From Pseudomonadota bacterium (lineage in GTDB: Bacteria > Pseudomonadota > Gammaproteobacteria > Burkholderiales > Burkholderiaceae_C): a stretch of DNA of 64,000 bases. The position numbers were made by a program, and so were the translations under genes. The stretch lies in contig JAEWPH010000304.1 in assembly GCA_023460715.1 (NCBI GenBank), forward strand, positions 1 through 64,000. Reading direction: 5' to 3'. The first letter of the stretch is position 1; each line of letters opens with the position of its first letter. The notes under the pieces are model-generated. The model searched no databases and was not told the origin of the DNA. It saw only the letters and a program-made list of their open reading frames with translations. Shown piece after piece: positions 56,125-64,000 of this stretch.

Positions 56125-57300
56125 ATGTCTTCCGCCGTATTCGACAAGCCCTCCCTGCTGCAGCGCATCCTGCCGTTCTTCCGCGGCTTCGACTGGATGC
56201 TGCTGGTCATGCTGGGGCTGCTGGCGTCGATCGGACTGGTGGCGATGTATTCGTCCGGCTACGACCACGGCACGCGTTTCTACGACCACGGCCGCAACAT
56301 GCTGCTGGCGGCGGCCATCCTGTTCGTGGTGGCGCAGATCCCGCCGCAGCGGCTGATGATGCTGGCGGTGCCGCTGTACACGGTGGGCGTGGCGCTGCTG
56401 ATCGCCGTGGCGCTGTTCGGCATCACCAAGAAGGGGGCGCAGCGCTGGATCAACCTCGGCATCACGATCCAGCCCAGCGAGATCCTCAAGATCGCCATGC
56501 CGCTGATGCTGGCGTGGTGGTTCCAGAAGCGCGAAGGCCAACTGCGCCCGCTCGACTTCGTGGCCGCCGGCGCGCTGCTGGCGCTGCCCGTGGGCCTGAT
56601 CATGAAGCAGCCTGACCTGGGGACGTCGCTGCTGGTGCTGGCGGCGGGCCTGTCGGTCATCTTCTTCGCCGGCCTGCCATGGAAGCTGGTAGTGCCGCCG
56701 GTGGTCATCGGCGCGGTCGGCATCATCCTGATCGTCTGGTTTGAGCCCCAGCTGTGCGCCGACGGCGTGCGCTGGCCGGTGCTCCACGACTACCAGCAGC
56801 AGCGCATCTGCACGCTGCTGGACCCGACGCGCGATCCCCTGGGCAAGGGCTTCCACATCATCCAGGGCATGATCGCCATCGGCTCGGGCGGCTTCTGGGG
56901 CAAGGGCTTCATGGCCGGCACGCAGACGCATCTGGAGTTCATCCCCGAGCGCACCACCGACTTCATCTTCGCTGCCTACTCCGAAGAGTTCGGTCTGGCC
57001 GGCAACCTCTTTCTGATCGTGTGCTTCCTGCTGCTGGTGTGGCGCGGCCTGGCCATCGCCATGGGCTCGGCCACGTTGTTCGGGCGGCTGATGGCGGGCG
57101 CGGTGTCCATGATCTTCTTCACCTACGCCTTCGTGAACATGGGCATGGTCAGCGGCATCCTGCCCGTGGTCGGCGTGCCGCTGCCGTTCGTGAGCTACGG
57201 CGGCACGGCCATGGTCACGCTGGGGCTGGCGCTGGGCGTGCTCATGTCGGTGGCCCGGGCGCAGCGCCAGGCCCCGGACGCCCCCCGTCAGGCGCTGTAG
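56125..57300 (+). CDS. rodA: Rod shape-determining SEDS protein RodA
   Basis: A 391-residue polytopic peptidoglycan glycosyltransferase of the elongasome, working with PBP2. Ten hydrophobic segments are seen, with AQRWINLGITIQPSEILKIAMPLMLAW (part), GLIMKQPDLGTSLLVLAAGLSV, QQQRICTLLDPTRDPLGKGFHIIQG and THLEFIPERTTDFIFAAYSEEFG. VGVPLPFVSYGGTAM is near the end. These distinguish RodA from FtsW. mreBCD and mrdA are not adjacent. It is divergent from the esterase gene. Confidence 0.95.
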   Translation: MSSAVFDKPSLLQRILPFFRGFDWMLLVMLGLLASIGLVAMYSSGYDHGTRFYDHGRNMLLAAAILFVVAQIPPQRLMMLAVPLYTVGVALLIAVALFGITKKGAQRWINLGITIQPSEILKIAMPLMLAWWFQKREGQLRPLDFVAAGALLALPVGLIMKQPDLGTSLLVLAAGLSVIFFAGLPWKLVVPPVVIGAVGIILIVWFEPQLCADGVRWPVLHDYQQQRICTLLDPTRDPLGKGFHIIQGMIAIGSGGFWGKGFMAGTQTHLEFIPERTTDFIFAAYSEEFGLAGNLFLIVCFLLLVWRGLAIAMGSATLFGRLMAGAVSMIFFTYAFVNMGMVSGILPVVGVPLPFVSYGGTAMVTLGLALGVLMSVARAQRQAPDAPRQAL

Positions 57301-57365
57301 GCCCGCTCCCGTACGGCCCTGCGGCAGGGGCACCCGCGCCGGGCACGGGGGCATGGCCGGCTGCC

Positions 57366-57371
57366 TACAAT
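57366..57371 (+). promoter_or_regulatory. Probable -10 box of tldD
   Basis: TACAAT seven bases before the tldD ATG, no ribosome site between. Confidence 0.45.
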
Positions 57372-57378
57372 CGGGCGC

Positions 57379-58839
<1,461 letters not shown>

Positions 58840-58896
58840 GTCTCGGCCTTCGCGGTCGAGGCAGCCTGCCGGCAGGCCGCCCCGGCCGGGCCGGCG

Positions 58897-58902
58897 CACA
58901 AT
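58897..58902 (+). promoter_or_regulatory. Possible -10 box of the unrecognised gene at 58910
   Basis: CACAAT seven bases before ATG 58910. It overlaps another ATG at 58901, which speaks for 58910 as the true start. Confidence 0.35.
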
Positions 58903-58909
58903 GCGCTGC

Positions 58910-59464
58910 ATGCACGGACCGCTGACCTCCCGCCTGCTGCACAGCGCCCAGTCGTTCGACGACATCAGCCGGTTCCTGCGCGAGGGGCTGGCGGACGAAG
59001 AGTCCCGCCAATTGCGCGACAGCCTTGTCGCCCTGTCGCAGCACATCGAGACCGCAGTGCGCATGCGCCGCCGGCGCAGCGATCCCCCTGCCATCCTGCA
59101 CAGCGTGGAGCAGCTCGCCGCCTGCGCCCGCGAGCACCAGCGATTTCTCACCAGCCTGGGCTCGGCATGGCATGCCATGTACGAACTTGGCGTGTACCAA
59201 GGTACGTTGCGCGAACTGCGCGATGCGATCGCCGCGTGGCAGGGCGCGCTGGAGCGCCGCAGCAGTGCCGAGCGCGCGCGTTTCGACACGTTCGAGCTGG
59301 TGGCCTGGCGCGCGGTGGGCGAGGCGCTGCTGCTGCTGGAGATGTACGAGCATGGCGCGCAGACGCAAGGCGCGCCGCTCTCCCGCGCCGCACCTCCGGC
59401 CCCCCGCCGCGGCAGTGCGTCCTGGATAGGACGGCTGCGCGCATGGTGGCGTCGCAGTCCATGA
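58910..59464 (+). CDS. Unrecognised helical protein
   Basis: 184 residues, mainly amphipathic helix with no signal peptide or membrane span: FDDISRFLREGLADEESRQLRDSLVALSQHIETAVRMRRRRS (N-terminal part, in pieces), EHQRFLTSLGSAWHAMYELGVYQ and a C-terminal basic tail WIGRLRAWWRRSP. I do not recognise the family. ATG 58910 is chosen over 58901 because of the CACAAT hexamer. It lies between tldD and the aroG leader on the same strand. Confidence 0.6.
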   Translation: MHGPLTSRLLHSAQSFDDISRFLREGLADEESRQLRDSLVALSQHIETAVRMRRRRSDPPAILHSVEQLAACAREHQRFLTSLGSAWHAMYELGVYQGTLRELRDAIAAWQGALERRSSAERARFDTFELVAWRAVGEALLLLEMYEHGAQTQGAPLSRAAPPAPRRGSASWIGRLRAWWRRSP

Positions 59465-59514
59465 CCTGTCGCTCGGCCGCAACGCTGCGGGATGTTGCAA
59501 CGCGCAAGACGTGC

Positions 59515-59520
59515 TACATT
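59515..59520 (+). promoter_or_regulatory. Possible -10 box of the aroG leader
   Basis: TACATT seven bases before the leader-peptide ATG. No Shine-Dalgarno sequence is present. TTGCAA at 59495-59500 is too close for an ideal -35. Confidence 0.35.
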
Positions 59521-59527
59521 GGCTCGC

Positions 59528-59584
59528 ATGCAAGTCCGTAGCGCGTTCTACTTTTGGTTTTACTTCTCTGTCCCTGGCGGATGA
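59528..59584 (+). CDS. Aromatic-amino-acid leader peptide upstream of DAHP synthase
   Basis: An 18-codon frame, MQVRSAFYFWFYFSVPGG, ending at TGA 59582-59584. Codons 7-13 are Phe-Tyr-Phe-Trp-Phe-Tyr-Phe (59546-59566), as expected for a peptide whose translation senses charged tRNA-Phe/Tyr/Trp. An intrinsic terminator begins 40 bases after its stop and the DAHP synthase gene follows. GGCGG at 59576-59580, under the last codons, can pair with CCGCC at 59628-59632 of the terminator's 5' arm. This gives a simple antiterminator if ribosomes stall on the aromatic codons. The attenuation role is inferred; the codon run and terminator are seen. Confidence 0.85.
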   Translation: MQVRSAFYFWFYFSVPGG

Positions 59585-59624
59585 GAGGTAAGCGCGCACC
59601 CAGACCCGAGCCCCCTTCTCTAAG

Positions 59625-59665
59625 AAACCGCCGAAGCTGAAAAGCCCGGCGGTTTTTTGTTTTTC
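59625..59665 (+). terminator. Intrinsic terminator/attenuator before aroG
   Basis: The stem AAACCGCCG (59625-59633) pairs with CGGCGGTTT (59647-59655) over nine base pairs with a 13-base loop, followed by a T-rich run to 59664. It lies between the leader peptide and the gene, 44 bases before the aroG start, so it must be bypassed for expression. Confidence 0.88.
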
Positions 59666-59708
59666 CGCTCTCCCTTTCCTGATTCATCCACCCACGAGGA
59701 CGCAACCC

Positions 59709-60830
59709 ATGAAGGCCCCCGCCCATCCCTCCAGCGATGCCTGGTACCGCGACGTCGAGAAAACCAGCCAGACCGACGACGAACGCATCAAGGACATCAC
59801 AGTGTTGCCGCCTCCCGAACATCTGATCCGCTTCTTCCCCATCCACGGGACGGCGGTCGAATCCCTCATCACCCAGACGCGCCAGACCATCCACCGCATC
59901 ATGGCCCGCGAGGACGACCGGCTGCTGGTGGTGATCGGCCCCTGCTCCATCCACGACCCGGCCGCCGCCGTGGAGTACGCCCGCCGCCTGAAGGCCGTGC
60001 GCGAGCAGTACAAGGACACGCTGGAGATCGTGATGCGCGTGTACTTCGAGAAGCCCCGCACCACGGTCGGCTGGAAGGGTCTGATCAACGACCCCTACCT
60101 CGACGAGACCTACCGCATCGACGAAGGCCTGCGCATCGCGCGCCAGCTGCTCATCGACATCAACCGCCTGGGCGTGCCGGCCGGCAGCGAATTCCTGGAC
60201 GTGATCTCGCCCCAGTACATCGGCGACCTCATCAGCTGGGGCGCCATCGGTGCGCGTACGACGGAGAGCCAGGTGCACCGCGAGCTGGCCTCGGGCCTGT
60301 CGGCGCCCATCGGTTTCAAGAACGGCACGGACGGCAACATCCGCATCGCCACGGACGCCATCCAGTCGGCCGGGCGCGGCCACCACTTCCTGTCGGTGCA
60401 CAAGAACGGCCAGGTGGCCATCGTCAACACCAGCGGCAACAAGGACTGCCACGTCATCCTGCGCGGTGGCAAGGCGCCCAACTACGACGCGGACAGCGTG
60501 CAGGCCGCCTGCGCGGACCTAGAAAAGGCCGGCCTGCCCGCCACGCTGATGGTGGACTGCAGCCATGCCAACAGCAGCAAGCAGCATGAGAAGCAACGCG
60601 ACGTGGCCCGCGACATCGCCGGCCAGATCGCCGGCGGCTCGCACTGCGTGTTCGGCGTGATGATCGAGAGCCACCTGAACGCGGGTGCGCAGAAGTTCAC
60701 GCCCGGCAAGGACCAGGCCTGTGCGCTGGAGTACGGCAAGAGCATCACCGACGCCTGCCTGGGTTGGGACGACTCGCTGGCCGCGCTGGCCGATCTGTCC
60801 GCCTCCATCACGGCCCGCCGCGCCCGCTGA
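59709..60830 (+). CDS. aroG: 3-deoxy-7-phosphoheptulonate synthase, class I (AroG-type)
   Basis: A 373-residue DAHP synthase that condenses phosphoenolpyruvate and erythrose 4-phosphate, the first step of aromatic amino acid synthesis. Seen are VIGPCSIHDPAAAVEYA, YFEKPRTTVGWKGLINDP, FKNGTDGN, TLMVDCSHANSSKQ and the C-terminal KSITDACLGWDDS. The N-terminus (~20 residues longer than E. coli AroG) may carry the feedback site. Expression is probably attenuated through the leader peptide and terminator just upstream. Confidence 0.95.
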   Translation: MKAPAHPSSDAWYRDVEKTSQTDDERIKDITVLPPPEHLIRFFPIHGTAVESLITQTRQTIHRIMAREDDRLLVVIGPCSIHDPAAAVEYARRLKAVREQYKDTLEIVMRVYFEKPRTTVGWKGLINDPYLDETYRIDEGLRIARQLLIDINRLGVPAGSEFLDVISPQYIGDLISWGAIGARTTESQVHRELASGLSAPIGFKNGTDGNIRIATDAIQSAGRGHHFLSVHKNGQVAIVNTSGNKDCHVILRGGKAPNYDADSVQAACADLEKAGLPATLMVDCSHANSSKQHEKQRDVARDIAGQIAGGSHCVFGVMIESHLNAGAQKFTPGKDQACALEYGKSITDACLGWDDSLAALADLSASITARRAR

Positions 60831-60915
60831 AAACCCCGAGAAGCGCGGCGAGGAGGGCGGTGTAAGCTGCCTTCTTCGCATACGCGCATACCTCCCAAGA
60901 GAAAGGCCACGACCC

Positions 60916-61227
60916 ATGCCAAGCCAAGTCTCCGTCACGCTCGGTCCCCAGCAGGAGTTCCGCATGGACTTGCAGGGCGCCGAGCCCATGGCGCACGAGG
61001 CGGCGCGCCGCTGGCTGGATGACGAGTTCATCCGCCTGGAATGCGAGCCGCTGCGCGCCAGCGGCAAGGTGCTGCTGGCCGACAAGGTACTGACCGTGGC
61101 GCATGCGGCCGGTCCGCAGCTGCTGTCCGACGCGACCTGGTTCACCGCCTTTGCGCGCGCCACCAGTGCGGCGTTGGCGCGGCCCACCGTGCGGGTGGAC
61201 GTGCCGGCGATGGCGGTGACGTTCTAA
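60916..61227 (+). CDS. Small hypothetical protein
   Basis: A 103-residue soluble protein starting MPSQVSVTLGPQQEFRMDL, with alternating strands and helices and several Ala/Leu-rich helices (AHEAARRWLDDEFIRLE, TWFTAFARATSAAL). No known motif. AGAGAAAGG precedes the ATG by ~10 bases, a good ribosome site. The stop codon lies in a 16-base tandem duplication (GTGACGTTCTAAG at 61216 and 61232). It may be co-transcribed with aroG, 85 bases upstream. Confidence 0.65.
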   Translation: MPSQVSVTLGPQQEFRMDLQGAEPMAHEAARRWLDDEFIRLECEPLRASGKVLLADKVLTVAHAAGPQLLSDATWFTAFARATSAALARPTVRVDVPAMAVTF

Positions 61228-61325
61228 GGTAGTGACGTTCTAAGCTGGTGATGCTTTGGGGCAGCCCGCCCTGACAGGCACGATCGCCAGAACGAAGATT
61301 CAAGCCAAATTGGCCGGCAGTTCAG

Positions 61326-61361
61326 GCCAGATAAGCGCAGGCAGCTATTTTTTTGATAGCG
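61326..61361 (-). repeat. Family A repeat, copy A11, forming the 3' end of mpl
   Basis: Half core ATAAGCGC and arm GCAGCTATTTTTTTGATAGC. On the minus strand it supplies codons GCG CTA TCA AAA AAA and the TAG stop of mpl. Confidence 0.7.
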
Positions 61362-62757
61362 CATCCAGCAGCTGGGCATGGATGCCGCCGAAGCTGCCAT
61401 TGCTCATGCACACCACGTGGTCGCCAGGCTGGGCGGCCTGCACGATCTGCCCTACCAGCGCTCCCACGTTGTCGGCCGTGCGGGCGCGCTCGCCCATCGG
61501 CGCCAGGGCGGCCGCGGCGTCCCAGTCCAGTCCTGCGGTATGGCAGAAAGCCAGGTCGGCGGATTCCAGCGCCCAGGGCAACTGCGACTTCATGGTGCCC
61601 AGCTTCATCGTGTTGCTGCGCGGCTCGAACGCGGCCAGGATGCGCGCGCCGGGGCCGATGCGCCGGCGCAGGCCGTCAAGCGTGGTGCGCAGGGCCGTCG
61701 GGTGGTGGGCGAAGTCGTCGTACACGGCGATGCCGTGCACCGTGCCGCGCAGCTCCATCCGGCGCTTCACGTTCTGGAAGCGCGACAGCGCCTCGGCGGC
61801 CTGCACCGGCGCCACGCCCACGTGGTGCGCCGCTGCGATGGCCGCCAGCGCGTTGAGCTGGTTGTGCACGCCGCTCAGGCTCCACTCCAGGCGGGCGACG
61901 GGCTGATCGCGGTACAGAATGTCAAAGGCATGGGGCTCGCCCCGGGCGGTGAAGTCGCTGACGGCAGCGCCAAAGCTGGCCACTTCGCTCCAGCAGCCGG
62001 CGTGCAGCACGCGCGTCAGGCTCTCTTCCACCCCGTTGACCACCACGCGGCCAGACGGCGGCACGGTGCGCACCAGATGGTGGAACTGCCGCTCGATGGC
62101 GGCCAGGTCGTCGAAGATGTCCGCGTGGTCGAACTCCAGGTTGTTCAGCACGGCCGTGCGCGGGCGGTAGTGCACGAACTTGCTGCGCTTGTCGAAGAAG
62201 GCCGTGTCGTATTCGTCCGCCTCGATCACGAACACCGGCGCGCTGCCCTGCGGACCCGTGCCCGGCACTGGGCGCTGCGCCGCGCCCAGCCGGGCGGAGA
62301 CGCCGAAGTCCAGCGGCACGCCCCCTACCAAAAAGCCCGGCTGCAGGCCGGCGCATTCCAGCACCCAGGCCAACATCGACGTCGTGGTCGTCTTGCCGTG
62401 CGTGCCGGCCACCGCCAGCACGTGCCGTCCCTGCAGCACATGCTCGGACAGCCATTGCGGACCGCTGGTGTAGGGCGCGCCGGCGTCCAGGATGGCCTCC
62501 ATCAGCGGAAACTTGGGGCTGCCGTCGGCCAGCCGCGCGCGGCTCACCACGTTGCCGATCACGAACAGATCGGGCCGCAGCGCCATCTGGTCGGCGCCAT
62601 AGCCCTCGATGAGTTCGATGCCCAGTGCGCGCAACTGGTCGCTCATGGGCGGGTACACGCCCGCATCGCAGCCCGTGACCCGGTGGCCCGCCTCGCGCGC
62701 CAGCGCCGCCAGGCCGCCCATGAACGTTCCGCAGATGCCCAGAATATGAATATGCAT
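61345..62757 (-). CDS. mpl: UDP-N-acetylmuramate:L-alanyl-gamma-D-glutamyl-meso-diaminopimelate ligase
   Basis: A 470-residue Mur-ligase recycling enzyme that joins the tripeptide from cell-wall turnover to UDP-MurNAc. N-terminal MHIHILGICGTFMGGLAALAREAGHRV (in parts), ATP loop VAGTHGKTTTTSML, VIEADEYDTAFFDKRSKF, the central HNQLNALAAIAAAHHVG and YDDFAHHPTALRTTLDGLR. GICGTFMG and HHPTA identify Mpl rather than MurC. The last residues ALSKK and the stop lie in a family A repeat, so the C-terminus probably differs from relatives. TAGAAT lies eight bases before the ATG. Confidence 0.95.
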   Translation of the reverse strand: MHIHILGICGTFMGGLAALAREAGHRVTGCDAGVYPPMSDQLRALGIELIEGYGADQMALRPDLFVIGNVVSRARLADGSPKFPLMEAILDAGAPYTSGPQWLSEHVLQGRHVLAVAGTHGKTTTTSMLAWVLECAGLQPGFLVGGVPLDFGVSARLGAAQRPVPGTGPQGSAPVFVIEADEYDTAFFDKRSKFVHYRPRTAVLNNLEFDHADIFDDLAAIERQFHHLVRTVPPSGRVVVNGVEESLTRVLHAGCWSEVASFGAAVSDFTARGEPHAFDILYRDQPVARLEWSLSGVHNQLNALAAIAAAHHVGVAPVQAAEALSRFQNVKRRMELRGTVHGIAVYDDFAHHPTALRTTLDGLRRRIGPGARILAAFEPRSNTMKLGTMKSQLPWALESADLAFCHTAGLDWDAAAALAPMGERARTADNVGALVGQIVQAAQPGDHVVCMSNGSFGGIHAQLLDALSKK

Positions 62758-62765
62758 GGGCGGCG

Positions 62766-62771
62766 ATTCTA
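62766..62771 (-). promoter_or_regulatory. Probable -10 box of mpl
   Basis: TAGAAT on the minus strand, eight bases before the mpl start codon, no ribosome site between. Confidence 0.45.
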
Positions 62772-62773
62772 CG

Positions 62774-62838
62774 TTTTTAGCTCAATAGCCTTGTAACGCC
62801 CGTTCCATAAGCGCCTGGTGCTATCGAATTGGTAGTTT
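62774..62838 (+). repeat. Family A repeat, copy A12
   Basis: Diverged intergenic copy between mpl and the 205-residue gene. TAGCTCAATAGCC on the left, ACGCCCGTTCCATAAGCGCC as a degraded core and GGTGCTATCGAATTGG as the right arm, close to the right arm of A6 (GGTGCTATCGTATTGG). Confidence 0.65.
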
Positions 62839-62962
62839 CGAGGGGCCAATGCCCTTGCCGCCCGTGCGTTGTCACTGCGCCGTCAAGGGGATGGCCGGGC
62901 GTTCGCGCCACAATGCGGCTACGACGCCCGCCGGGTGTCGGGTTCCTTTCCGGACCATCGCC

Positions 62963-63580
62963 ATGGAAAACGCACTCGCCACCGAGATCGCCAACGCCGC
63001 CGCCCGCCTGGTCGTGGAGGAGGGCCTGGAGTGGGGCCCCGCCAAGCGCCGCGCGGTCAAGCAACTCGGCCTGCCGGCCCGCACCGCCTTGCCCGACAAC
63101 GACCTCGTCGAGGATGCGGTGCGCGAATACATTGGCCTGTTCTGCGCCGATACGCAGCCCGCTGAATTGCGCGCTTTGCGGCAACTGGCGCTGGTGTGGA
63201 TGGACCGCATGGCGGCGTTCCGCCCCTACCTGGCCGGCGCTGTCTGGCACGGGACGGCGACGCGCCTGTCCGATATCTACCTGCAGTTGTTCTGCGACGA
63301 TCCGAAGTCCGCCGAAATCGCGCTCATCGACCACCGCGTGGATTACGAGCCCCGCACCGTCACCGGCTTTCGGGGCGAGCCCGTCGAGGCCCTGAGCCTG
63401 AGCAGCCGGTCGCCCGAACTGGCCGAGATGATCGGCGTGCACCTCATGATCTACGATCTGGACGACCTGCGCGGCGCCTTGCGTCCCGATGCCCGCGGCC
63501 GCGTACCGCGTGGCGATGCGGCGGCGGTGCAGCGGTTGCTGCAGTCGCTGGACGCCACTGATCTTCCTGCTTCCCCATGA
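62963..63580 (+). CDS. Conserved-looking hypothetical protein
   Basis: A 205-residue cytoplasmic protein, MENALATEIANAAARLVVEEGLEWGPAKRRAVKQLGLPART (parts) with helical first half and a second half containing ATRLSDIYLQLFCDDPKSAEIALIDHRVDYEP and a final GVHLMIYDLDDLRGALRPD. The acidic DDPKSAEI...D pattern recalls minimal nucleotidyltransferases, but I cannot support a function. The stop overlaps the next start (ATGA), so it is coupled to the thioredoxin-like gene. Confidence 0.7.
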   Translation: MENALATEIANAAARLVVEEGLEWGPAKRRAVKQLGLPARTALPDNDLVEDAVREYIGLFCADTQPAELRALRQLALVWMDRMAAFRPYLAGAVWHGTATRLSDIYLQLFCDDPKSAEIALIDHRVDYEPRTVTGFRGEPVEALSLSSRSPELAEMIGVHLMIYDLDDLRGALRPDARGRVPRGDAAAVQRLLQSLDATDLPASP

Positions 63581-64000
63581 CGTCTTCCGTGCCTCCTTCT
63601 CCGCCGTCCGACTCTCCGGCCTCTGCAAGCGCCGCGCCAGTGCCGGGCGCTCCTTCCCGCCGCCGCTGGCTCATGGCCGGCGTGGGCGGGGTGGCCGCAC
63701 TGGCGGGGGCCGGCCTCGCCTGGCAGCGCCTGAAACCCCACGCCGTGATGGACGGCGCGGAGCAGGCGTGGTGGGATGCGTCATTCAAGGGGCTGGCCGG
63801 GGAAGAGGTGCCGATGCGCAGTTTCCAAGGCAAGCCCCTCCTGGTGAACTTCTGGGCCACATGGTGCCCGCCCTGCGTGGAAGAGCTCCCGCTACTCAAC
63901 AGCTTCTACCGCGAAAAGTCTGCCAAAGGCTGGCAAGTGATGGGCCTGGCTCTCGATCAACCCTCTGCAGTGCGCAAGTTCCTGGAGCGGATGTCGCTTG
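63577..64000 (+). CDS. TlpA-type thioredoxin-family protein with Tat-like signal (3' truncated)
   Basis: The frame runs off the right edge after 141 codons. The first ~25 residues are Ser/Pro-rich, then SRRRWLMAGVGGVAALAGAGLAW, a twin-arginine-like motif with hydrophobic core, so periplasmic export or membrane anchoring is likely. A thioredoxin-like domain follows with LVNFWATWCPPCVEELPLL carrying the redox C-x-x-C. TlpA/ResA-type proteins reduce periplasmic disulfides, often for cytochrome maturation. The start overlaps the upstream stop by four bases. Confidence 0.85.
   Translation, partial: MTSSVPPSPPSDSPASASAAPVPGAPSRRRWLMAGVGGVAALAGAGLAWQRLKPHAVMDGAEQAWWDASFKGLAGEEVPMRSFQGKPLLVNFWATWCPPCVEELPLLNSFYREKSAKGWQVMGLALDQPSAVRKFLERMSL

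Overview
The window is high-GC chromosomal DNA with the gene content, protein types and short intergenic repeats of a beta-proteobacterium of the family Comamonadaceae, most like Acidovorax/Paracidovorax. This assignment is inferred from gene neighbourhoods (argB next to a two-component pair and slmA, fabAB, glyQS, Bug-type tricarboxylate receptors, PglL-type ligase) and from the repeats. I see no rRNA, tRNA, CRISPR array, transposase, integrase or phage gene. Coding density is high and most genes are housekeeping.

Layout. 1-5.5 kb: the end of a flavoprotein reductase, a lipase-like hydrolase, then a Phe/Tyr degradation block on the minus strand (hppD, a Bug receptor, phhA) with a divergent Lrp-type regulator. 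5.6-11.3 kb: GNAT enzyme, corC-lnt, LysR regulator and periplasmic asparaginase. 11.8-16.9 kb: fabAB (unsaturated fatty acids) and glyQS. 17-24 kb: small metabolic and envelope genes (gmhB, plsC, YgjP-type protease, rhodanese, BON/LysM protein, coaX) and a TetR-TPR pair. 24.4-35.1 kb: O-antigen locus made of rfbBDAC (dTDP-rhamnose), an ABC-2 polysaccharide exporter (wzm/wzt), a 942-residue protein joining methyltransferase, coiled coil and two glycosyltransferase-like parts, a minus-strand GT2 gene and a WecA/MraY-like initiating transferase. Base composition drops sharply inside rfbC and recovers towards argB, so the serotype-specific part looks exchanged by recombination. 35.1-39.2 kb: argB, a two-component system and slmA. 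39.6-48.8 kb: a TetR-controlled beta-oxidation cluster. 48.8-53.6 kb (minus strand): mtgA, aroE, a TonB-like protein and an RNB ribonuclease. 53.8-64 kb: PglL-like O-oligosaccharyltransferase, YqiA-like esterase, rodA, tldD, DAHP synthase behind an aromatic-amino-acid leader peptide and terminator, mpl, and a truncated Tat/TlpA-type thioredoxin protein.

The most unusual material is outside ordinary annotation. (1) A dispersed palindromic element, called family A here, occurs about twelve times. Seven copies lie in or at the end of genes and all seven are read in the same phase. One supplies the start codon and signal peptide of a secreted protein, one the C-terminus and stop codon of mpl, and one lengthens the dimerisation domain of a histidine kinase. 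(2) A second family, B, of covarying double hairpins sits directly behind four stop codons. (3) An 18-codon leader peptide with seven consecutive Phe/Tyr/Trp codons precedes an intrinsic terminator upstream of DAHP synthase. (4) Many genes have a TANAAT-like -10 hexamer only 6-9 bases before the ATG and no Shine-Dalgarno sequence, which suggests leaderless mRNAs. (5) The 942-residue protein next to a Wzt with a C-terminal sugar-binding domain resembles, in architecture, a capping methyltransferase with a coiled-coil ruler.
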